A stretch of 64,000 nt of DNA from DAIQRJ01 sp963708795 (GCA_963708795.1 CAVPUH010000006.1:434001-498000), one strand, 5' to 3'; counted from the stretch's first letter, positions 25,974 through 34,801 are shown. Notes: a model not told the origin generated them from the letters alone. Numbers and translations: made by a program.

Positions 25974-28636
25974 GGCCGGCGACGCGGCTCGCCGTCATCG
26001 GCGGCTGCGCCACGATGCTGACGAGCCTCTGCCTGGTCCCGCTGTTCGAGGTTCCCAGCCCGTGGATCGGCCGGGCGGTGATCATCGTCGCCTGCGTGGT
26101 CGGGATCGGTGTCGGCCTCCGTCGCCTCGGCTCCGGCGCGCGCCACACCTCCACGTTCGTCGTGGTGGTCGTCCAGACGGCGTTCGTGGGCTGGACGGCC
26201 CTGCGGATGGCGGACTCCTCGACCTTCCTCGCCCACGTCATCCCGACCCGGGCGTCGGTGGGCGCCTTCGCCGACGCCGTAGACGCCGCGTTCGTCGCGA
26301 TGAACGACTACGCGGCGCCGATCCCGGACGACCGCAACGTCGTCATCCTCACGGCGGCGACGATCGGTCTGGTCGCGGTCGTGGTGGACGCCATCGTCGT
26401 CGGACGGCGGCAGGCCGCGTGGGCGGGACTTCCGTTGCTCGCCGTCTACGCCATTCCGGCCACGGTGCTGCCGGCCGGGTTGGGAGTGCTGGCGTTCCTC
26501 GGCCCGGCCGTCGGCTACCTGCTGCTGCTCGCCACCGAGGGCTCCCTGCGCATCCGGGGTTGGGGAGCACCGGTCGGGCTCGGGTCGTCGCGCGGCCGTC
26601 GAGCCGGTCGGGCGGCCACCACCGACGCGTCCTCGGGCACGTCGCCCGCAGCGGTCACCGATGCGGGTCTGCCCGTCGCAGCCGAACCCGGGACCGACGA
26701 CGCCTCGGCGACGCCCGCCGAGGGCGACGAGGACCCCGACGACACGGTTCGCGTGCCGCTCCTCGGATCGACCGGCCGACGGATCGGCTTCGCGGCGTTG
26801 GCCCTCGCGATCGCCGTGCCCGCGCTGCTGCCGGATCTCAACCCGCGGGTGCCGTCCTCGGGCGGGAACGGCACCGGGGGTGAGGGCCGCGTCATCGCTG
26901 TCGGAGACCCGGTCGTCGATCTGAACCGCGACCTCCGACGGGGCCGCAACATCCCGCTCTTCACCTTCCGGACCACGACCGACGCCGGCAAGGCGGCGGC
27001 ACCCGACTACCTGCGAACGGTCGTGCTCGACGACTTCGACGGGACGACGTGGAAGCCGAGTCCGCGGACCGTGCCGACCCAGAACTCGCTCGAGAAGAGC
27101 GCCGCGCTTCCGGGTGCGCCGGGGTGGGTGTCGATCGATGAGAAGCAGGGCGACCGGTACGCCTTCGACGTCACCAGCGACTACTCCTCCACCTGGCTAC
27201 CCCTGGCATACCCGCCGTCGCGCATCACCGTCGACGGGGACTGGCGGTACGACTCCTCGACCCTGGACGTCGTCTCCGCGCAGAACGGCCTGACCACCGC
27301 GGGCATCAGCTACACGGAGGAAGCGGTCGGCGTCGAGGCGGTGGCCTCGCGGTTGCGCGACGCCGGACCCGCCCCGGGCGATCTCGCGAGTCGCTACACC
27401 TCGCTGCCCGCGCTGCCTCCCGGTCAGGTGACAGCGCTCGTCGAGAGCGTCACCAAGGGGCACGAGGAATCGCGCTACGACATGGCGCTCGCGATCCAGA
27501 ACTACTTCCGGACCCAGTTCAAGTACTCGCTCGATCGTGAACCGGGGACCGGCTCGGCGGCGCTCATCCGGTTCCTGAACGACAAGAGCGGCTACTGCGA
27601 GCAGTTCGCCGCCACCATGGCGCTGATGGCGCGCATCAAGGGAATCCCGGCGCGCGTCGCGGTCGGCTTCCTGCCCGGGGAGAAGCAGGCCGACGGCAGC
27701 TACGTGGTCCGCTCCCACGACGCGCACGCCTGGCCGGAGCTGTACTTCGCCGGTACCGGGTGGGTGCGCTTCGAGCCGACGCCGGCCACCCGAACCGGGA
27801 ACACGCCGAGCTGGCTGAACCCAGCCAACCTCGACGGCGGTCAGCCCGACACCACGAACACGTCGCGCGCCACCGCCAGTTCGGCGGCCGAGCAACCGAA
27901 TGCGGCACCGAGCGCCGGACCTGACCCCAGTCTCGACCCCACGCAGACGAACGAGACAACCGTTACCACCACGAGCTGGTGGAAGCTGCCACTCACCCTG
28001 GCGATCATCGTGCTGGTCATCCTGCTCCTGCTCACGCCGGCGGCCGTGCGGATCGTGCGGCGCCGCCGGCGACTGCGTCAGGGCAACCCTCCCGATCGGG
28101 CGGCCGAGCTGGCCTGGGCCGAGCTGCTCGACACCTGTCGCGACCTGGGCGTCGAACTACCGGCGGGCGCCAGCCCGAGGGCGACGGCGACGGCACTCCG
28201 GGAGGGTGTGGGGCGTCGGGTTCGCGACCACGCGTCAGGTACCTCACGAATCCAGCCACCAGCGCCGGCAGCAGGGGCGAGTGAGGCGCGCATCGGGAAC
28301 GGCAGGCTCGACGCCGCGTCGTCGGTCAGCCTGAACGACCTGGTGCGGCTCGTGGAGGAGGCGCGCTACTCCGGGCGACGACCGTCCCCCGCGGCGGCCG
28401 CGGTGGCCGGCGACCTGGCCGAACGCGTCATGCATGCGGTACGCAGTCCGTTACGGCGTTCGACTCGTCTTCGGGCGGTGCTGATGCCGGCCTCACTCGC
28501 CGACGCCGCCGGCGCGTGGTCGCTGCGGATCAAAGGCCGAGGCGACGGCGTCGACACCGTCGATCGGCTGGAGACGACGTCGGTCAGTGCTCGCCGTCGC
28601 GACGACGATGCCAACGCTGCTCGAAACGGTTCATGA
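25970..28636 (+). CDS. TgpA-like membrane transglutaminase-core protein
   Basis: An 888-aa protein with an N-terminal block of membrane helices (about 1-185), a polar linker (190-255), one more helix, and a large external transglutaminase-like domain. A C-terminal helix (WWKLPLTLAIIVLVILLLL, near 670) and a DUF4129-like tail follow. The catalytic Cys-His-Asp triad is recognisable: SGYCEQFAATMALMAR, SHDAHAWPELYF and the following WVRFEPTP. The role is unproven; envelope protein cross-linking or processing is inferred. It overlaps the DUF3040 gene on the other strand by 53 bp. Confidence 0.9.
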   Translation: MRPATRLAVIGGCATMLTSLCLVPLFEVPSPWIGRAVIIVACVVGIGVGLRRLGSGARHTSTFVVVVVQTAFVGWTALRMADSSTFLAHVIPTRASVGAFADAVDAAFVAMNDYAAPIPDDRNVVILTAATIGLVAVVVDAIVVGRRQAAWAGLPLLAVYAIPATVLPAGLGVLAFLGPAVGYLLLLATEGSLRIRGWGAPVGLGSSRGRRAGRAATTDASSGTSPAAVTDAGLPVAAEPGTDDASATPAEGDEDPDDTVRVPLLGSTGRRIGFAALALAIAVPALLPDLNPRVPSSGGNGTGGEGRVIAVGDPVVDLNRDLRRGRNIPLFTFRTTTDAGKAAAPDYLRTVVLDDFDGTTWKPSPRTVPTQNSLEKSAALPGAPGWVSIDEKQGDRYAFDVTSDYSSTWLPLAYPPSRITVDGDWRYDSSTLDVVSAQNGLTTAGISYTEEAVGVEAVASRLRDAGPAPGDLASRYTSLPALPPGQVTALVESVTKGHEESRYDMALAIQNYFRTQFKYSLDREPGTGSAALIRFLNDKSGYCEQFAATMALMARIKGIPARVAVGFLPGEKQADGSYVVRSHDAHAWPELYFAGTGWVRFEPTPATRTGNTPSWLNPANLDGGQPDTTNTSRATASSAAEQPNAAPSAGPDPSLDPTQTNETTVTTTSWWKLPLTLAIIVLVILLLLTPAAVRIVRRRRRLRQGNPPDRAAELAWAELLDTCRDLGVELPAGASPRATATALREGVGRRVRDHASGTSRIQPPAPAAGASEARIGNGRLDAASSVSLNDLVRLVEEARYSGRRPSPAAAAVAGDLAERVMHAVRSPLRRSTRLRAVLMPASLADAAGAWSLRIKGRGDGVDTVDRLETTSVSARRRDDDANAARNGS

Positions 28637-29015
28637 ACGAACCGTTCGGCTCGTCCGGCGTTGATTGCTTGCCGGGCTCGGGACGCCGCTGATCGCTGTC
28701 GGCCGGTGGCGCCTCGGTCATCAGTCCGGGCCGGAGTCCGGTGACCGTGATGTAGGCGGAGCCCAGCATGAGGGCGAACCCGGCGAGGCCCACGACGATC
28801 TGGAGCGGCAGCCGGGTCGCGATGCCCTCGATCACGACGGCGCAGAGCAGGATTGCCAGACCCAGAAGGATGCCGGTGAACGCGAGAAGCATCCGGCGCC
28901 TCGTATGGGACCGGGATCTGGCGCCCCGAAAGCTGGAGGCGAACTTGGGGTCTTCTGCGGCGAGCGCGCGTTCCATCTGCTCGAGCACGCGCTGCTCATG
29001 GTCTGACAGAGGCAC
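28584..29015 (-). CDS. DUF3040 membrane protein
   Basis: A 143-aa protein with the DUF3040 N-terminal signature PLSDHEQRVLEQMERAL and DPKFASSFRG. Two membrane helices follow (about 42-62 and 67-87), then a polar tail. The GTG at 29015 gives the conserved start PLSDHEQ and has a GAGGGGG ribosome site; the frame stays open further upstream without a better start. Function unknown; the family is confined to actinobacteria and often lies close to mraZ, as here. Confidence 0.88.
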   Translation of the reverse strand: MPLSDHEQRVLEQMERALAAEDPKFASSFRGARSRSHTRRRMLLAFTGILLGLAILLCAVVIEGIATRLPLQIVVGLAGFALMLGSAYITVTGLRPGLMTEAPPADSDQRRPEPGKQSTPDEPNGSFMNRFEQRWHRRRDGEH

Positions 29016-29181
29016 CGGTGACCCCCTCAGTGTGACTGAGTCGACGATCCAGCAGGTGCTCACCTGACTGGGGCGTTACCACGGCAGGCCTGGCAACGCC
29101 ATGCACAGTCTAGGTCTGCCGTGGTCGAAGTGTAGAACCGCTTGGTCACAGTTGGGCCAAGCCTGTCAAGACATGCCGAGC

Positions 29182-29913
29182 TCAGACCTTCCGTGCACGA
29201 ACGTGCAGGTGGACGGCGAGTTCACGGAACGCCGGATGGTTCGCTGCGGAGGCCTCGAGGGCAGCGAGTTCGGCCAGTTGCGCGGCGTCGACACGCCCCG
29301 GCACGAGGTCGGCGAACACCCGCACTCCATGCACGGCCTCCGCCACCAGACCACCCTGCGCGACGAGCTGCTGGAGTTGGTCCATCGTGAAGCGGCGGGG
29401 AACGGGATCGGCGTCGCCCCACCGGCCGTTCGGGTCGGCGAGTGCGCGTCGCGCTTCGTCCACATGCCCCGTGAGCACCTTGCCGAGCACGACGGCATGC
29501 CGGTTGGCCGCGAGGATGCTGCTGAGCCCGCCATCGGCCAGGACCTCGGCGATCCCGCTCACGGCCGCCGCAGGGTCGTCGACGACCTCCAGCACGTTGT
29601 GGCACAACACGACGTCCACGCTGCCGGCCGTCACCAGCGACGCGAGGTCGGCCGCATCGCCTTGGACTGCGGTGATGTGGTCGCGAGCGCCGGACTCGGC
29701 GGCCCGTCGTTCGAGCGCGGCGAGCGAGTCGAGAGTGGGATCGACCACGGTCACCTGGTGCCCGGCCGTCGCGAGCGGGACGGCCAGCTGACCGGTACCG
29801 CCGCCGACGTCGACGATGACGAGTGCGCGACGACCGGCTGCTGCCATTCGCGAGGCCACCACGTCACGGACGAGGAGCCATAGGCCGTCCGCACGCTCGA
29901 CCCGCTCGGTCAC
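29182..29913 (-). CDS. SAM-dependent methyltransferase
   Basis: A 243-aa class I methyltransferase. Motif I reads IVDVGGGTGQLAVPLA (about 33-48), motif II VTVVDPTLDSLAALE, and motif IV VDVVLCHNVLEVVDDPAAAV. The substrate cannot be told; the fold resembles UbiE/CmoA-like small-molecule or tRNA enzymes. It starts with a GTG at 29913 and lies 74 bp downstream of the HEPN gene, so the two may be co-transcribed. Confidence 0.85.
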   Translation of the reverse strand: MTERVERADGLWLLVRDVVASRMAAAGRRALVIVDVGGGTGQLAVPLATAGHQVTVVDPTLDSLAALERRAAESGARDHITAVQGDAADLASLVTAGSVDVVLCHNVLEVVDDPAAAVSGIAEVLADGGLSSILAANRHAVVLGKVLTGHVDEARRALADPNGRWGDADPVPRRFTMDQLQQLVAQGGLVAEAVHGVRVFADLVPGRVDAAQLAELAALEASAANHPAFRELAVHLHVRARKV

Positions 29914-29987
29914 CGCACCGCCTCGTCACTCTGCCGGGCAGCGGACCCGGTGCCCGCTCGGGCCACCACCCTAGTCGCGGAACACGC

Positions 29988-30470
29988 TCACGCCGCGAGG
30001 TAGCCGGCCGCTCCCAACAGCACGGACGGGGTGAGCCCGAGCCGCCCGGCGACCTCGTGGAAGAAGGCGTCGGCCGCAGCGAGCAGGTCGAGCGAATCCC
30101 GGCTCGACACGAGGTGGTCGAGGCCGGCCTCGATGCCCGCCCGCGTGGGCGCACCGGCCGAGAAGTAGGTGGCCCACTCGGACAACTCGGGTGCCACGCG
30201 TTCGAGTAGGAGCCACGCGTTGAGCGTGCGCCCGCGACCGCCCGGCCGCCCGCGGACTGCCAGGACGGCCGCCACGACCTGAAGCGCCGAGACATGAGCA
30301 GCGAGGAAGCGGTCGGCCGGTTCGGTGGACCGGCTGGCCGCTCCGAGCGAGCGGGCCGCACGGTCCATGGCGGCGTAGGCCGTGGCAGGAAGGGGCCGGC
30401 CGTTGGACCACGCTGCGCCACTGCCGGAGCGGTCGCCGACTCGCCTCGTGCTGGTCGTCGATGAGGTCAT
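29988..30470 (-). CDS. SAV_6107-type HEPN-domain protein
   Basis: A 160-aa all-helical protein resembling the actinobacterial SAV_6107 HEPN family. A RX4H motif is visible (RFLAAH, about residue 75), the signature of HEPN ribonucleases, and an acidic helical C-terminus follows. The ATG at 30470 has a strong AAGGGAG ribosome site with 7-base spacing. No antitoxin-like partner (MNT nucleotidyltransferase) is next to it. A perfect LexA-type box lies 227 bp upstream, suggesting a DNA-damage link, but its target is uncertain. Confidence 0.75.
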   Translation of the reverse strand: MTSSTTSTRRVGDRSGSGAAWSNGRPLPATAYAAMDRAARSLGAASRSTEPADRFLAAHVSALQVVAAVLAVRGRPGGRGRTLNAWLLLERVAPELSEWATYFSAGAPTRAGIEAGLDHLVSSRDSLDLLAAADAFFHEVAGRLGLTPSVLLGAAGYLAA

Positions 30471-30696
30471 CGTCGGTCTCCCTTCTGCGGACACTGCCGC
30501 GGTCGTGCCCCGGTGGTGCGCGGGGGTCGAGTCCACACACCACCGGGGAGCCGTCGTTCAGATCGGGTCGCGACCCCGATCCACTGCGGATGACTCAACA
30601 CCAGAGCACCGACAATCGATGTCACTCTCGATTTCACCGTCGGCGTCGACCCGCGTCGCCCGTCTCCGGCCTTCACCTGCGGTGTCATCTCCGATG

Positions 30697-30712
30697 TCGA
30701 ACACCTGTTCGA
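30697..30712. promoter_or_regulatory. LexA (SOS) box
   Basis: TCGAACACCTGTTCGA is a perfect match to the actinobacterial/Gram-positive SOS consensus (TCGAAC, four bases, GTTCGA type). It is symmetric, so it could control the HEPN gene to the left or the DUF4126 gene to the right. Confidence 0.75.
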
Positions 30713-30791
30713 TATCGGTATCGTAGCGCCCTCTCCGCCACCGTCGTCAAGACCCGGTCGGCCGGCACCCGGGGCGGCGCCGCTCCGCTAC

Positions 30792-30797
30792 TACGCT
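30792..30797 (+). promoter_or_regulatory. -10 box (TACGCT) of a probably leaderless gene
   Basis: TACGCT ends 6 bases before the GTG of the DUF4126 gene, so transcription would start at or next to the start codon. No Shine-Dalgarno is seen. Confidence 0.5.
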
Positions 30798-30803
30798 CAC
30801 GAC

Positions 30804-31397
30804 GTGGAGATGCTGCCGACGGTGTTCGCAACCGGCTGGGCGAGCGGCGTCAACGCCTACCTGACGGTGGTGGTCCTCGGTCTGCTCGGCCGGTTCGGCC
30901 ACGTCGAGGGCATCCCGCCCGGTCTCGAGCGCACCGATGTGCTGGTCATCGCCGGCGTCATGTTCGGCGTGGAACTCGTCGTCGACAAGATCCCGTACGT
31001 CGACACCGGCTGGGATGTGATCTCCACCGCCATCCGGCCGACGATCGGGGCCGTCCTCGGGTTGTTGATGGCGAGCGGGACGAAGCCGGCCGATCAACTC
31101 GTGCTCGCCGCGGTGGGTGGGCTCGTGGCCCTCGTCAGCCACCTGGTCAAGGCCGACCTTCGCCTCGGCATCAACACCTCACCCGAACCGGCGAGCAACA
31201 TCGCGGCAAGCGCCGGGGAGGACCTCGCCGTCGCCGGTGTGACGGTGCTGGCCGTCCTCCGGCCGTGGTTGGCGTTCTCCCTGACCGCCGCGCTCCTCGT
31301 GGTCGGGATTGTTCTCGTGATCGCCACCTTCGGTACGAGCAGAAGGGGATATCGCCGCTGGCGCGATCACCGACGTCGCACGTTCGCAGCCCCGTGA
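30804..31397 (+). CDS. DUF4126-family membrane protein
   Basis: A 197-aa membrane protein with about five hydrophobic segments. Family features include ATGWASGVNAYLTVVVLGLLG at the start, VELVVDKIPYVDTGWDVIST and AIRPTIGAVLG. Function unknown. The GTG at 30804 follows a -10 box by six bases, pointing to a leaderless mRNA. The stop overlaps the FAD oxidoreductase start as GTGA, so the two products are made together and may share a membrane process. Confidence 0.8.
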   Translation: MEMLPTVFATGWASGVNAYLTVVVLGLLGRFGHVEGIPPGLERTDVLVIAGVMFGVELVVDKIPYVDTGWDVISTAIRPTIGAVLGLLMASGTKPADQLVLAAVGGLVALVSHLVKADLRLGINTSPEPASNIAASAGEDLAVAGVTVLAVLRPWLAFSLTAALLVVGIVLVIATFGTSRRGYRRWRDHRRRTFAAP

Positions 31398-32785
31398 GTG
31401 CCGATGTCTGCGTCGTCGGCGGCGGGATCAGCGGGATCGCGGTGGCACTCCGGGCCGCGAAACTCGGTCATCGCGTCGTCCTGATAGAGGCTGCCGACGC
31501 CGTCGGCGGCTCGCTCCGGCCGGTTCGCGTCGGCGACCGCACGCTCGACGACGGCCGGGCGGACATGCTGCTCCCGGCCGCGCTCCGCGATCTGTTCCGC
31601 AAGACCGGCCGGCCACTCGAGCGCGAACTGGGCCTGGCGACGGTCGACGGATCCCGTCGCTTCTGGGCCGGCGACCACACCACGCAGCCTGCGCTCGAAC
31701 TCCCGCTCCTGGGTCGCGGTGCCCAGCATCAGGCGGTCGCGGCCACGTTCGGGGAAGGATCGGCCCGGGCCTGGACCGCAGCGCTCGACGCCTGCGGAGG
31801 GCGATGGGACGCAGCACGCGGCATCGTCGAGAACGACCTCGAGCCGGCGCTGAAGTCCATCGGCGCCCGGCGTCTGCGCAGGCTCGGGTTTCCCCACAGG
31901 TTCCCGTCCGACTTCCGCCTGTTGTCGCGGGTCGCCGGCGCCGACGTGCTCGCTGGCGCGGCCGGGTACCCACTCGTACGCGACGGACACGTGCCCGTCC
32001 GGGTGCCGGCGGTGTTGTCGGCGCTCCCGTACCTCGAGCAGAACCTGGGCCGATGGCATCCCGACGGCGGCGCCCTGGGCCTGCTCGACGTGCTCTCCCG
32101 ACGACTCGAGCTTCGTGGCGTCGAGGTCGTCACGTCGTCTCCGGTAGTGGGCCTGGTCGGAGGCACCGCGGGGGTCACCGGCGTCCGGACGGCCGAGGGC
32201 ACCCAGCGTGCCGACGCCGTCGTCACGGCGGTCGGCCCGAAGGAGCTCGCCCGGCTGACAGCCGACCTCGCGCCCGCGCTCGCCCGCAGGCTTCGCGGCG
32301 TGCGGCCCTTGCCGATCCGTCGCACGACGTTCGTCCGGGTCGCCCGCGAGATCGCCCCGGACGGCTACGAGAACGTGCTCCTCGGTGACCCGGTCGTGAC
32401 CGTTCGTTCGGTGCCGCCGGACGTGACCGGTGACGTGGGTGACCTCGATACCCGTTGGTTGGTGCTCGAGAGCCGGGGCCCCGACGTCGACCTGCTGGCC
32501 ACGGCCGCCGCCCGCGGACTCGACCTCCGGCCGGGACTCCTCGAGCAGCATCGGATCCGACCGTCGGCGTCTTCCGGCGGCGTTCGGCTCGCCGGCTGGC
32601 GCACCTTCCGCCGGCTCGCCCCGGTGGCCTCGGTTGCCGGCGGACGGCTACCCGAGGGCCTGCTCGTGGCCGGGCACGCGTCCTACCTGCCGGCGGGGCT
32701 CCCGACCGAACTGCTCTCCGCCGCGCTGGCGGCGGCGGCGCTGCCGACGACGCCCGGCCCGGCTGACCCGAAGACGTTCGAGTAG
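31394..32785 (+). CDS. FAD-dependent amine-oxidase/phytoene-desaturase-like oxidoreductase
   Basis: A 463-aa flavoprotein. The N-terminal Rossmann dinucleotide loop reads VVGGGISGIAVALRAAKLG, followed by LIEAADAVGGSLR, the second FAD contact of the NAD(P)-binding_8/amine-oxidase fold. The C-terminal FAD motif is GLLVAGHASYLPAGLPTELL. Overall it resembles protoporphyrinogen oxidase or carotenoid desaturase relatives; the substrate is unknown and no isoprenoid-pigment genes lie alongside. Its GTG overlaps the DUF4126 stop. The last 103 bp overlap the end of metF on the other strand. Confidence 0.8.
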   Translation: MSADVCVVGGGISGIAVALRAAKLGHRVVLIEAADAVGGSLRPVRVGDRTLDDGRADMLLPAALRDLFRKTGRPLERELGLATVDGSRRFWAGDHTTQPALELPLLGRGAQHQAVAATFGEGSARAWTAALDACGGRWDAARGIVENDLEPALKSIGARRLRRLGFPHRFPSDFRLLSRVAGADVLAGAAGYPLVRDGHVPVRVPAVLSALPYLEQNLGRWHPDGGALGLLDVLSRRLELRGVEVVTSSPVVGLVGGTAGVTGVRTAEGTQRADAVVTAVGPKELARLTADLAPALARRLRGVRPLPIRRTTFVRVAREIAPDGYENVLLGDPVVTVRSVPPDVTGDVGDLDTRWLVLESRGPDVDLLATAAARGLDLRPGLLEQHRIRPSASSGGVRLAGWRTFRRLAPVASVAGGRLPEGLLVAGHASYLPAGLPTELLSAALAAAALPTTPGPADPKTFE

Positions 32786-33669
32786 ATCGCCCGCGTCGCC
32801 CCCGACCTGTTCAGCGTGTAGAAGTGCAGGCCGGGCGATCCCGCGTCGAGCAGGTCCGTACAGAGCGTGCTGGCCAACTCGACGCCGATCTCACGGACGG
32901 CCGCCGGGTCGTCGGCGTACGGCTCGATCGCGTCCAGCACGCGCTGCGGGATCGGGGCTCCGGAGAACGTCGCCATGCGCTTGATCTGGGCGACGTTCGT
33001 GATCGGCATGATCCCGGGGATGATCGGGATGGTCTGCCCGAGGGCCCGCACCCGGTCGACCAGCCGCAGGTACGGCTCGGGTTCGAAGAAGAGCTGGGTC
33101 ACCGCGAACTCGGCCCCGGCGTCGGCCTTGGCCGCCAACACCCGCGCGTCGAAGTCGAGATCCGGCGAGCCCGGGTGCTTGTCCGGGAAGGCCGCGACGG
33201 CGACGTCGAACGAGCCGAGCGACCGGATGAACTCGACGAGTTCCACGGCGTGATCGAAGCCGTCCGGGTGTTTCGTCCACACCATCTCGGGCCCACCGGG
33301 CGGATCGCCCCGCAGCGCGAGGATGTGCCGCACCCCGGCGTCTGCGTACGCCCCGATCACCTGGCGCAGCTCCGCCCGCGAATGCCCCACACACGTCAGG
33401 TGGGCCATCGGCGTCAGCGTCGTGTCCTCGGCGATGCGTTTCGTGATCTCGATGACACCGTCCCGGTCACCGCCGCCGGCGCCGTAGGTCACCGACACGA
33501 ACGTCGGGTGGTAGCTCTCGAGTCGGCGGATCGCCCGCCAGAGCGCGATCCCGCCTTCGGCGTTCTTGGGCGGGAAGAACTCGAACGAACACGACCTGCG
33601 ACCACTCGCGAGGATCTGCGGAACGGTCGATCCGGCCGTGCTCAGCGTGCTCCCCGCGCCGCGTGTCAT
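32683..33669 (-). CDS. metF: 5,10-methylenetetrahydrofolate reductase
   Basis: FAD enzyme that makes 5-methyl-THF for methionine synthesis. The 328-aa TIM barrel shows SFEFFPPKNAEGG near the start, VSVTYGAGGGDRDG, HLTCVGHSRAEL, ILALRGDPPGG and QLFFEPEPYLRLVD. The ATG at 33669 is preceded by TACCCT with 6-base spacing, suggesting a leaderless mRNA. About 30 Ala/Ser/Gly-rich residues extend past the normal enzyme end, and this tail is antisense to the FAD-oxidoreductase C-terminus. It diverges from the polyprenyl synthase gene, matching the Rv2172c-Rv2173 pair of M. tuberculosis. Confidence 0.94.
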   Translation of the reverse strand: MTRGAGSTLSTAGSTVPQILASGRRSCSFEFFPPKNAEGGIALWRAIRRLESYHPTFVSVTYGAGGGDRDGVIEITKRIAEDTTLTPMAHLTCVGHSRAELRQVIGAYADAGVRHILALRGDPPGGPEMVWTKHPDGFDHAVELVEFIRSLGSFDVAVAAFPDKHPGSPDLDFDARVLAAKADAGAEFAVTQLFFEPEPYLRLVDRVRALGQTIPIIPGIMPITNVAQIKRMATFSGAPIPQRVLDAIEPYADDPAAVREIGVELASTLCTDLLDAGSPGLHFYTLNRSGATRAIYSNVFGSAGPGVVGSAAAASAAESSSVGSPAGR

Positions 33670-33675
33670 GGCCAC

Positions 33676-33681
33676 AGGGTA
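33676..33681 (-). promoter_or_regulatory. -10 box (TACCCT) of metF
   Basis: Minus-strand TACCCT ends 6 bases before the metF ATG. It is one of a set of TAnnnT-N6-start arrangements in this window that imply leaderless mRNAs. Confidence 0.5.
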
Positions 33682-33705
33682 GGGCGCGTGGTCGAGGCGC
33701 CGACA

Positions 33706-33711
33706 TAGGCT
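33706..33711 (+). promoter_or_regulatory. -10 box (TAGGCT) of the polyprenyl synthase gene
   Basis: TAGGCT ends 6 bases before the GTG at 33718 and there is no Shine-Dalgarno. With the metF box it makes a compact divergent promoter pair within 49 bp. Confidence 0.5.
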
Positions 33712-33717
33712 CACCCG

Positions 33718-34794
33718 GTGCCGGAACCGATCGTCGACGCGGTGAGCCGCGCGCTCGCGTCGTTCCTGAGCGACCAGCGCGACGTCGTGGCCGGGATCGA
33801 CACCGACCTCGTCGAGCTCGTCGACACCCTCTCCCGGTTCGCCACGGGCGGGAAGCGGCTGCGACCGGCTTTCTGTCATCAGGGTTGGCTCGGTGCCGGC
33901 GGTGACCCGGCACTGACCGGCGCCGACGGCGAGCCGACCGGCATCGTTCGGGCCGCCGCAGCGCTCGATCTCCTGCACGCGAGCGCGCTCGTGCACGACG
34001 ACCTCATGGACGACTCCGACACCCGTCGCGGGCGCCCGGCCACGCACATCCACTACCGCACCCGGCACCGCGACCAGGGTCTGCAAGGCGACGCCGGCCG
34101 GTTCGGAGCCGGCGCGGCCCTCCTGCTGGGCGACCTCGCGCAGGCCTGGTCGGACGAGATGCTCCGCACCTGCGGACTCCCGTCGGACCGGGTGCTCGAC
34201 GGACTCCGCTGCTTCGACCTCATGCGGACCGAGGTGATCACCGGCCAGTACCTCGACGTCCTCGCCCAGGCCGATCCCGCGACGACGCTGGAGCGGGCGC
34301 TCACCGTGCTCCGGTTCAAGTCCGCCCGGTACTCCGTGATGCGCCCGCTCGAACTCGGTGGCGTGCTGGCCGGGGCCGAGCCGGGGTTGCTCGAGGCCTA
34401 CCGCGGCATCGGCGAGCCCATCGGGGAGGCGTTCCAGCTCCGCGACGACGTACTGGGCGTCTTCGGAGATCCGGCCGTCACGGGCAAACCGGCCGGCGAC
34501 GACATCCGCGAGGGCAAGCAGACCGTGCTGATGCTGCTGGCCCGTGGCGACGCCACGGGACGACAGCGGTCCGTTCTCGACACCTGGGTGGGCGATCCGG
34601 CCATGTCTGCCGAGGGCGCCGACGCGGTGCGCGCGGTGCTCGTGGCCACGGGTGCACTCGCTCGCGTCGAGACGATGATCGAGGAACGCACGGAGACGGC
34701 ACTGCGCCGGCTCGCGGAGACCGAGCTCCCCGGCGAACCGGCCCGCGCATCGCTCGCCGCGCTCGCGGTCGCGGCAACCACCCGCACCGTGTGA
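33718..34794 (+). CDS. Polyprenyl diphosphate synthase (IdsA-like)
   Basis: A trans-prenyltransferase of 358 aa that condenses isopentenyl diphosphate with an allylic diphosphate, probably to C15-C20 products. The first Asp-rich motif is LVHDDLMDDSDTRRGRP (about 97) and the second is FQLRDDVLGVFGD (about 243), with GGKRLRPAF in front. The GTG at 33718 seems leaderless. It corresponds to idsA2 (Rv2173) by neighbourhood; chain length cannot be fixed from sequence. The kinase gene starts 66 bp downstream. Confidence 0.92.
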   Translation: MPEPIVDAVSRALASFLSDQRDVVAGIDTDLVELVDTLSRFATGGKRLRPAFCHQGWLGAGGDPALTGADGEPTGIVRAAAALDLLHASALVHDDLMDDSDTRRGRPATHIHYRTRHRDQGLQGDAGRFGAGAALLLGDLAQAWSDEMLRTCGLPSDRVLDGLRCFDLMRTEVITGQYLDVLAQADPATTLERALTVLRFKSARYSVMRPLELGGVLAGAEPGLLEAYRGIGEPIGEAFQLRDDVLGVFGDPAVTGKPAGDDIREGKQTVLMLLARGDATGRQRSVLDTWVGDPAMSAEGADAVRAVLVATGALARVETMIEERTETALRRLAETELPGEPARASLAALAVAATTRTV

Positions 34795-34801
34795 CGCCGC
34801 C

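Larger units (their letters stand above)
30471..30803. other. Divergent intergenic region HEPN-DUF4126
   Basis: 333 bp without a convincing gene. It holds the LexA-type box (30697-30712) and a -10 element for the DUF4126 gene (30792-30797). The rest shows no recognised signal. Confidence 0.6.

Noticed and set aside
30461..31393. An in-frame upstream extension of the FAD oxidoreductase by about 310 residues
   Set aside because: The extension is low-complexity Arg-rich sequence overlapping the DUF4126 gene in another frame. The FAD loop begins right after the GTG at 31394.
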